Shown here piece after piece: positions 58,509 to 64,000 of a stretch of DNA of 64,000 nt. Every line of letters starts with the position of its first letter. The stretch's first letter is position 1. Origin of the DNA: Saccharospirillum alexandrii_A (lineage in GTDB: Bacteria; Pseudomonadota; Gammaproteobacteria; Pseudomonadales; Natronospirillaceae). Under the pieces are notes generated by a model. It ran no database searches. It saw only the letters and a program-made list of their open reading frames with translations, and had not been told where the DNA came from. Both the position numbers and the translations under genes were made by a program. The stretch covers positions 62,001 to 126,000 of the forward strand of contig NZ_JBHZRJ010000006.1 of the NCBI RefSeq assembly GCF_043641555.1. The letters are read 5' to 3'.

Positions 58509-60391
58509 AAGCAACGCTCTCGCTAACCCCACCGGCATCGCCCCTGGCCATGCCCACTCAGCGGCTTTCACAACCCCCGGCCGCGCACCTGGCCAGCAAG
58601 GCGCCCTGCCCCTGGCTAGCCCGTTACTTTACCTTCGGCGGCAGCCTGGCGCTGACTGTGGCAGCGAGTTGCCAGATGTACCTGACGCTGCCGCTCAGCG
58701 AAGCGATGACGGCAACCGGCTCCGGCGACCTTTGGGTGACGGTATTACTGTGGATGCTGCTCGGCCTGTTCACCCTGACCTTCGGCTGGATTTCCCTTTC
58801 GGCCACCGCCGCCCTGGCCGGGCTGCTGTTCAACCGCAGCCGGCCAGGCTCACTGCAACGCCAGGCCAACCCCGATGCCGCCCTGCGGGGCAAAACTGTA
58901 CTGTTGATGCCGATTTACAACGAAGACGCCGCCAGCGCCTGCGCCGCCCTGGCAGCAATGGCGGAAGACCTGGGCAGCCTGAACCTGAACCCGCATTTCG
59001 AGCTGTTCATACTCTCAGACAGCACCGACCCCGACATCATTGCCGCCGAAACCACCGCCGTGCAGTGCCTGCGCGACCGCCTGGGCGAGACCCTGCCCGT
59101 CTGGTACCGCCGCCGCACCCAGAACACCGAACGCAAAGCCGGCAACATTCGCGACTTCATCAACCGCTGGGGCCGTGGGTACGACTACATGGTGGTACTC
59201 GATGCCGACAGCCTGATCGCCGGTGACACCCTGGCCACCCTGGTGCGGGAAATGGATGCCGACCCCAAAACCGGCATTCTGCAAACCCTGCCCCGCCAAT
59301 ACGGCGGCGAAACCCTCTTTGCCCGGCTGCAGCAATTTGCGGGCGTGGCCTACGGCCCGGTGTTCGCCCGAGGCCTGAGCGCCTGGCAGGGCGACAGCGG
59401 CAACTACTGGGGGCACAACGCCATTATTCGCATTCGCGCATTCGCGGCGGCCGCCGGCTTGCCCGAGCTGCCCGGCCCGCGCCCCTTTGGCGGCGAAATA
59501 CGCTCACACGATTTTGTAGAAGCCGCGCTGATTCGGCGCGCCGGCTGGTCGGTAAGAATGCTGCCGGCCCTCGCGGGCTCCTGGGAGGAATGCCCACCCA
59601 CCCTGCTCGACGCCGCTATTCGCGACCGACGCTGGGCGCAGGGCAATGTGCAACACTTGGCCGTACTGCCCACCCGAGGCCTGCGCTGGCCAAGCCGGGC
59701 GCACATGATTATGGGCGTTATGAATTACCTGACGTCCCTGCTGTGGCTCGCCATGGTGACGGTTGGGTTGGTACTGAGCACCCGCTTTGCGCTGCAAGAG
59801 AGCCAGGGGTTAGCCGGTGGCTTGCTGCCCCTGTTCGATTCAGACCGCATGGTCGGGCTGTTCGTGTTCACCATGGCACTGCTACTGCTGCCCAAACTGC
59901 TTGGGCTGCTGAGTGGTTTACTGAGCAAAGCAAGGCGCGGAGGGACCAGCCGGGTACGGTTTTTCGTGAGCGCCCTGTTGGAACTGCTGTTCTCGGTGCT
60001 GCACGCCCCCATTTTCATGCTGGTGCACAGCCGCCACCTCTGGGAAATTGCCCGGGGGCAAGATTCAGGCTGGTCCGCCCAGCGGCGGCAAGGCAGTGGT
60101 GTGATCTGGCGGCCCTTACTGGCCAGCCACGGCGTGCAAACCGCACTTGGGTTGTTGATACTGGGGCTGCTGTTGTGGTTATCGTCGTCACTGCTGTACT
60201 GGATGCTACCCACCGTCATCGGGCTGATTCTGGCCATACCGCTTTCTGCCCTGAGTGGCAGCAAAACAGCCGGCCGTTGGCTGGCAAAATGGGGCCTGCT
60301 GGGCATACCCGAAGAGGTAACCCCACCCGGCATCATGCAACGCCGGCAGGATTTTCTGGCCACCTATTCAGCAACCATACAGGCCCGATAA
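58505..60391 (+). CDS. opgH: Glucans biosynthesis glucosyltransferase H (OpgH/MdoH)
   Basis: A 628-residue membrane glucosyltransferase of the GT2 family. Catalytic signs are LLMPIYNEDAAS, LFILSDSTDPDI, VVLDADSLIAGDT (DxD), GHNAIIRIRAF and the processive motif DRRWAQGNVQH. Helices flank the domain on both sides. It elongates the beta-1,2-glucan backbone from UDP-glucose and feeds it to the periplasm. It is shorter than E. coli OpgH (847 residues), mainly at the N and C termini, and closer to the compact alphaproteobacterial size. Confidence 0.95.
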   Translation: MKATLSLTPPASPLAMPTQRLSQPPAAHLASKAPCPWLARYFTFGGSLALTVAASCQMYLTLPLSEAMTATGSGDLWVTVLLWMLLGLFTLTFGWISLSATAALAGLLFNRSRPGSLQRQANPDAALRGKTVLLMPIYNEDAASACAALAAMAEDLGSLNLNPHFELFILSDSTDPDIIAAETTAVQCLRDRLGETLPVWYRRRTQNTERKAGNIRDFINRWGRGYDYMVVLDADSLIAGDTLATLVREMDADPKTGILQTLPRQYGGETLFARLQQFAGVAYGPVFARGLSAWQGDSGNYWGHNAIIRIRAFAAAAGLPELPGPRPFGGEIRSHDFVEAALIRRAGWSVRMLPALAGSWEECPPTLLDAAIRDRRWAQGNVQHLAVLPTRGLRWPSRAHMIMGVMNYLTSLLWLAMVTVGLVLSTRFALQESQGLAGGLLPLFDSDRMVGLFVFTMALLLLPKLLGLLSGLLSKARRGGTSRVRFFVSALLELLFSVLHAPIFMLVHSRHLWEIARGQDSGWSAQRRQGSGVIWRPLLASHGVQTALGLLILGLLLWLSSSLLYWMLPTVIGLILAIPLSALSGSKTAGRWLAKWGLLGIPEEVTPPGIMQRRQDFLATYSATIQAR

Positions 60392-60407
60392 CAAAACACT
60401 CGGGCCT
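60381..60407. terminator. Hairpin between converging opgH and cytochrome b561 genes
   Basis: AGGCCCG (60381-60387) pairs with CGGGCCT (60401-60407) around a 13-base loop containing the opgH stop. It probably ends one or both transcripts; no long T tract. Confidence 0.5.
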
Positions 60408-60946
60408 TACAGCATGCGCCGAAATATTCCGTCTTTCTGAACCATATGCTTCATCGCCGCCCCAATGTGGCCGACGATCAACACGCCCAACGTGATCGCC
60501 AGGGCACCGTGAATGGCAAATAACCGACCGGCCAACGCCTCGTTCACCGGCACAAACGGCATGGCCGGCAGATGATAACCACCCACCGTAATCAACGCCG
60601 GAAACGCCGTAACACCGGCCCAGCCAAACAAGGGCGTCAGCACCAGCAAGACATAGAGCAAATGATGCAAACTCTTGGCGGCCAGCTGCAGCTTGCGGGG
60701 CAATTCATCCGGATACGGCGGGCCCTTAAGCCAGACCTTCATCACAATCCGCAACACCATCAGCAACAAGACACTGAAGCCGATTGCCTTGTGCCAGTTA
60801 TACAAGGTGTTCGTTAAGGCACCCCAAATTTCAGCTTCTGCACGTTCGGCCATCACAACGCCAATGGGTATTAATGCGAAGACCATCAGGGCCATTAGCC
60901 AGTGCAATAGTCGCCAGGCTACGGGGTATTTTTGAACTTGGGGCAT
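60407..60946 (-). CDS. Cytochrome b561
   Basis: A 179-residue, four-helix membrane cytochrome. Heme-ligand His are expected in YPVAWRLLHWLMALMVFA, NWHKAIGFSVLLLMVLR, AAKSLHHLLYVLLVLTPL and AIHGALAITLGVLIVGHIGA. It transfers electrons from ubiquinol, or scavenges superoxide as proposed for E. coli CybB. ATG at 60946 is preceded by AAGGA; the frame extends eight codons further without a better site. Confidence 0.92.
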   Translation of the reverse strand: MPQVQKYPVAWRLLHWLMALMVFALIPIGVVMAERAEAEIWGALTNTLYNWHKAIGFSVLLLMVLRIVMKVWLKGPPYPDELPRKLQLAAKSLHHLLYVLLVLTPLFGWAGVTAFPALITVGGYHLPAMPFVPVNEALAGRLFAIHGALAITLGVLIVGHIGAAMKHMVQKDGIFRRML

Positions 60947-61071
60947 GGGGGTTCCTTTATCTGAATTCAAAGAGGCGTTTCGCTACCTGAAAAATATCAT
61001 AGAGGTTATCGTTACGGGTGACTATCTTAAGGCTCCTCAGCCATAACCCGCTGCGCAAGGCATTCTCACCT

Positions 61072-62094
61072 TTGGACATTCTGACACACGGCCTGCTAGG
61101 CGCCAGCCTCGCACAGACACTTGCCCGAAAAGACCACCTTCGCCTTGCCAGCCTGGCCGGCTTTGTGGGCGGCATACTGGCAGATGTGGATATTCTGGTG
61201 CGTTCCAGTAACGACCCGCTGCTGAACCTGGAAGTGCATCGGTCGCTGACACACTGGCTATTGTTCATACCTGTAGGCGGGCTGATTGCGGCCCTCTTGC
61301 TATGGCCGGTTTTACGCCGCAAGTGCGGTTTTCGGGAACTGCTTCTATTTGCCACCGCCGGTTATGCAACCCATGCGCTGCTAGACGCCTGCGCCAGCTA
61401 CGGCACACACCTGTTCGGGCCCTTCACCGACGACTCCATCGCCTGGAACCTGATCTCGGTTGTAGACCCCATTGCAACGCTTGTTCTATTGGTCGGCTTC
61501 GTTCTCGCCTTCACTCGCAAGCGTTCGTTGGCTGCGGGAGTGGGCATCGCCTTGCTACTTGGCTATCTCGCCTTTGGCGGGTTTCAACAAGACCGCGTTC
61601 GTACTCAGGTTATGAAAATAGCCGCCGAGGAAGGGCATCAGCCAGAGCGACTGGTGATTAAACCAACATTAGGCAACGTGCTGCTCTGGCGTACCCTTTA
61701 CGAGCATGAGGGCTACTTTTACATCAACGCCATAAGGGTTGGCCGAGAAACAGTCACCATACCCGGCAACCGCATCCCCGCCCTGCACTACGAACAAGCG
61801 TTCGAGCAGCTGGACACCAACGGCCGTCTCTACCGCGACATAGAACGCTTCCACCGCTTTGCCAACGGCTACCTGGTCTGGCACCCCGAGCAACCCGATG
61901 TAATTGGCGATGTACGCTATGCCATGCTTCCAAATGAAACCGCACCACTCTGGGGGATACGCCTTCCGCAAAACTGGGGTGGCGGTGAAGAGCACATTAG
62001 CTTCGAGCATTTCCGACGCACCGATTCTGAAACACGCCAGAGGTTTATTGATATGGTGTTGGGGAAAGGGCTAATCGGCGATCCGACAGAATAG
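61072..62094 (+). CDS. YdjM-like membrane-bound metal-dependent hydrolase
   Basis: A membrane protein with about five helices and a soluble C-terminal domain. DILTHGLLGASLAQ at the start, GGILADVDILV, EVHRSLTHWLLF and GYATHALLDACASYG hold the conserved His and Asp of the YdjM/LexA-regulated hydrolase family. Members usually begin MDxxTHG, so TTG at 61072 (340 residues) is my preferred start; GTG at 61018 would add 18 residues. Function in the family is not well established. Confidence 0.82.
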   Translation: MDILTHGLLGASLAQTLARKDHLRLASLAGFVGGILADVDILVRSSNDPLLNLEVHRSLTHWLLFIPVGGLIAALLLWPVLRRKCGFRELLLFATAGYATHALLDACASYGTHLFGPFTDDSIAWNLISVVDPIATLVLLVGFVLAFTRKRSLAAGVGIALLLGYLAFGGFQQDRVRTQVMKIAAEEGHQPERLVIKPTLGNVLLWRTLYEHEGYFYINAIRVGRETVTIPGNRIPALHYEQAFEQLDTNGRLYRDIERFHRFANGYLVWHPEQPDVIGDVRYAMLPNETAPLWGIRLPQNWGGGEEHISFEHFRRTDSETRQRFIDMVLGKGLIGDPTE

Positions 62095-62309
62095 AAAACG
62101 GAGTGGCTGCTGATGGGTGGGCTTCAATGGGTGCTACACCCGAACTGTTGAGGCACGAGATCGGGAAAGCAACAACGCCATAGCCAACACCTATTAATAT
62201 TTCGATGTTAATAGCAGCTGATTGTGGATGTCCCGACTACCGCCCTTGGAGTACTGGCAATAAGTGTAGAACAATCAAAAGCTACTAAGCCTTAGAAACA
62301 TAATCGACT
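62095..62309. other. Intergenic region between converging genes
   Basis: I see no gene, hairpin or repeat in these 215 bases. Composition drops toward AT here, in step with the HerA-like gene that follows. Confidence 0.4.
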
Positions 62310-64000
62310 TTAAGACCAAAATTTTTGAAAACTCGGGCCGTCAGATTTTGGTGGCGTAGTAGGCATATCAATTTGAATTGTCATTGGTATGGGAAAATCG
62401 ACGCCAATCAAGGCCACTTCACCCTGCTTTAAATTTGGCAAGAAAGATGCTGCTGAGCGGTCAATTTCTCCACAGGCTCGTTCTACTACTTCTCTATCCC
62501 TGTCATTCGTTAAACGATGTACAATAAGAGTTCCCATTTGGCTTAGCACACCTTCAGTAATATCTCTAGGCCTTTGTGTCGCCAAGCAAATGTTCAATCC
62601 ATATTTTCGACCTTCCTTAGCAATCAACTCGAATGCATCGAGTTTTGTAGCGTGATCTTCTGAACCAATCCGCTTCCCTAAGAAGTTATGAGCTTCATCC
62701 AAAACAACGAGAAGTGGCATTTCTCTAAACCTCTCAGCCCTCGCCATAGTTAATAACCTTCTACCAATGACATTTGCCAGTACTTCCCGAGCAAAAAACT
62801 CATAGCTTATGTCACTCATACAAACCCTCAACACTTGCTTCTGACCGTCGAGAAAACCTTCTATTGCATTCGATATACTCGGTAACGAAGAATCTGCACG
62901 AAAAACGGATTTTAGTGAAGGTGAAAATGTAACTGCTTGAATTCGCGTTAGCAAAGATGAGCAAAATCCAATCTCATTATTCGGCCCACCCCAGCGGTCA
63001 TCATTGTCATAACAACATTCTTCGACTATTTGCTTAAGAAGCTTATCAACATCAAATGGTCTATTTGGGTCGTCAACTTTAGTTGAGTTTTGATCTTTTC
63101 TTAGGGCTCCTCGGTAAGCACTTTTACTTTGATTTATCTTTGGTACGTAACCGCCTGGGAAAACATCTGGACATAGCTTTGCTAAACGAAGGCTTTTAAT
63201 TGCTTCTTTTAGTTTTGGACCTTGAACTTTTCCGGAAGGTTCAAAAAGTGCAATAAAGTCGGACTCATTGAATTCCGTGTGAGGTATTCGTAGCTCAGCT
63301 GAATCCCCCCCTTTGTATACGGGGTCACCTAAATGCCGATGCTCAGTATTAGTAGCTGGTAAAGTTCGATATTCTGAAGTCGCGTCAAGCAATAAAATCT
63401 TTGCTCGACTGAACTGAGCGCACTCTTCAACTAATCTCGCGGTTGTCCAGCTCTTACCGCCACCCGTCGAACCCAAAATCGCGCAATGTCTTCCGAATAA
63501 CTTCTCCGGTGCTACTGACACTTGGCTATCAACTCCACCTGTGACTTTACCTAAGGTTATGGTTACTTCACTGCGAGTTCGATTTTCAACGCCTGTATTC
63601 ATTAATTCTGGTATATGTGAGATTAACTCGCTAGGTGCCGAAAAGACTCGATCCCCTAGTCTAGGATACGAGGTAAGACCAGCTTGAATTCGAATTGTAG
63701 AAATATCTATAGAGCCGAGAAGTTGAACGAATGCTATTGCATCTAAATCTTTGTCTCCACGAAAATCTTGCGCTAACTCTGTTCTGTCGCGATCTGGAAG
63801 CCTGACCTCGGTAACCCGGCCCATAATAATATTTTGCTGACTTTCAACTAAAACTATTTCTCCTACTTCACCTCGCCCATAACGATTCCCTTCAATATAT
63901 CGCCCACTGGGTTCCCCAGCTTTAGACAAATTCACTTTAATCATATGAGCGGTCACTGTAGAAGTAACACCCAAACGCAACTGGTCTCTTAACAATCCGG
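62310..64000 (-). CDS. HerA-like ATPase (DUF87), partial at window edge
   Basis: At least 561 residues; the frame is still open at the right edge, so the true start is probably beyond it. The N-terminal HAS-barrel is visible (GRGEVGEIVLVES, IIMGRVTEV), then Walker A LGSTGGGKSWTTARL, Walker B LLVVLDEAHNFLG, and the arginine-finger region LATQRPRDITEGVLSQMG. HerA-family hexameric ATPases move DNA and in bacteria often belong to defence modules with nucleases, SIR2 or DUF4297 partners. Base composition is clearly AT-richer than in the genes to its left, suggesting transfer. The partner gene, if any, lies outside the window. Confidence 0.88.
   Translation of the reverse strand, partial: GLLRDQLRLGVTSTVTAHMIKVNLSKAGEPSGRYIEGNRYGRGEVGEIVLVESQQNIIMGRVTEVRLPDRDRTELAQDFRGDKDLDAIAFVQLLGSIDISTIRIQAGLTSYPRLGDRVFSAPSELISHIPELMNTGVENRTRSEVTITLGKVTGGVDSQVSVAPEKLFGRHCAILGSTGGGKSWTTARLVEECAQFSRAKILLLDATSEYRTLPATNTEHRHLGDPVYKGGDSAELRIPHTEFNESDFIALFEPSGKVQGPKLKEAIKSLRLAKLCPDVFPGGYVPKINQSKSAYRGALRKDQNSTKVDDPNRPFDVDKLLKQIVEECCYDNDDRWGGPNNEIGFCSSLLTRIQAVTFSPSLKSVFRADSSLPSISNAIEGFLDGQKQVLRVCMSDISYEFFAREVLANVIGRRLLTMARAERFREMPLLVVLDEAHNFLGKRIGSEDHATKLDAFELIAKEGRKYGLNICLATQRPRDITEGVLSQMGTLIVHRLTNDRDREVVERACGEIDRSAASFLPNLKQGEVALIGVDFPIPMTIQIDMPTTPPKSDGPSFQKFWS

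Noticed and set aside
59590..60495. A 301-codon plus-strand frame inside opgH and past its end
   Set aside because: OpgH motifs are in the other frame; this product is His/Pro/Arg-rich shadow sequence.
1..64000. CRISPR arrays, tRNA or rRNA genes and intact insertion sequences
   Set aside because: I looked for regularly spaced repeats, tRNA-like TTCGA arms with CCA ends and transposase motifs, and saw none that hold up.

Overview
The window reads as a contiguous stretch of a gammaproteobacterial chromosome. Pointers are OpgG/OpgH, an AraC-type arabinose regulator with a YtfQRT-YjfF transporter, cytochrome b561, a YdjM-like protein and ACAACAA-style leaders. A marine or halophilic member of the Oceanospirillales is a reasonable inference, but no rRNA or marker gene fixes the taxon. 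I saw no rRNA, tRNA, CRISPR array or intact insertion sequence.

Region 1 (1-37,614) is a large island for uptake and breakdown of aromatic or other carboxylic acids, bracketed by two paralogous IclR regulators (3365-4189 and 36802-37614). It holds three tripartite tricarboxylate transporter (TTT) sets (1-1932, 6726-9916, 27893-31180). Two of these are joined to small cupin proteins, and the cupin pairs are paralogous between the sets. The enzymes present include a phthalate-dioxygenase-type Rieske oxygenase with its own ferredoxin and reductase, two unrelated candidate decarboxylases (a 4,5-dihydroxyphthalate-decarboxylase-like protein and a class II aldolase-fold protein), and LigJ and LigK, which carry 4-oxalomesaconate to pyruvate and oxaloacetate. 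Also present are a PanB paralog, an alpha/beta hydrolase with a Cys nucleophile, an HIBADH-like dehydrogenase and an isochorismatase-fold hydrolase. A recognisable ring-cleavage dioxygenase is missing. Metal handling is prominent: a CobW GTPase, a His-rich protein with a split permease, a NicO-type transporter and an EutA-like actin-fold ATPase with a His-rich N terminus. A 17-bp palindrome (GTTCC-N7-GRAC type) recurs at most of the island's divergent promoters and is a candidate IclR operator.

Region 2 (37,792-41,366) has a hypothetical gene, an orphan TctC-type binding protein and a chemoreceptor gene ten bases downstream of it, probably a carboxylate chemosensing pair.

Region 3 (41,746-47,224) is a sugar locus: an AraC homologue and a YtfQRT-YjfF-type ABC importer, with matching AraC-like sites in front of the regulator and the transporter.

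Region 4 (47,526-56,747) begins with an LtaS/EptA-like membrane sulfatase-fold protein and an FkbM methyltransferase, followed by a palindromic MITE-like repeat. A compact cluster comes next: SAM methyltransferase, GT4 glycosyltransferase, stand-alone GTP cyclohydrolase II, RibD-type reductase, MDR dehydrogenase, PTPS homologue, flippase-like membrane protein and CDP-alcohol phosphatidyltransferase. It looks like an undescribed pathway that builds a pterin- or flavin-precursor-derived, glycosylated or lipid-linked product.

Region 5 (56,949-64,000) holds osmoregulated periplasmic glucan synthesis (opgGH), a cytochrome b561, a YdjM-like membrane protein and, at the edge, an AT-richer HerA-like ATPase that may be the start of a defence or mobile region.
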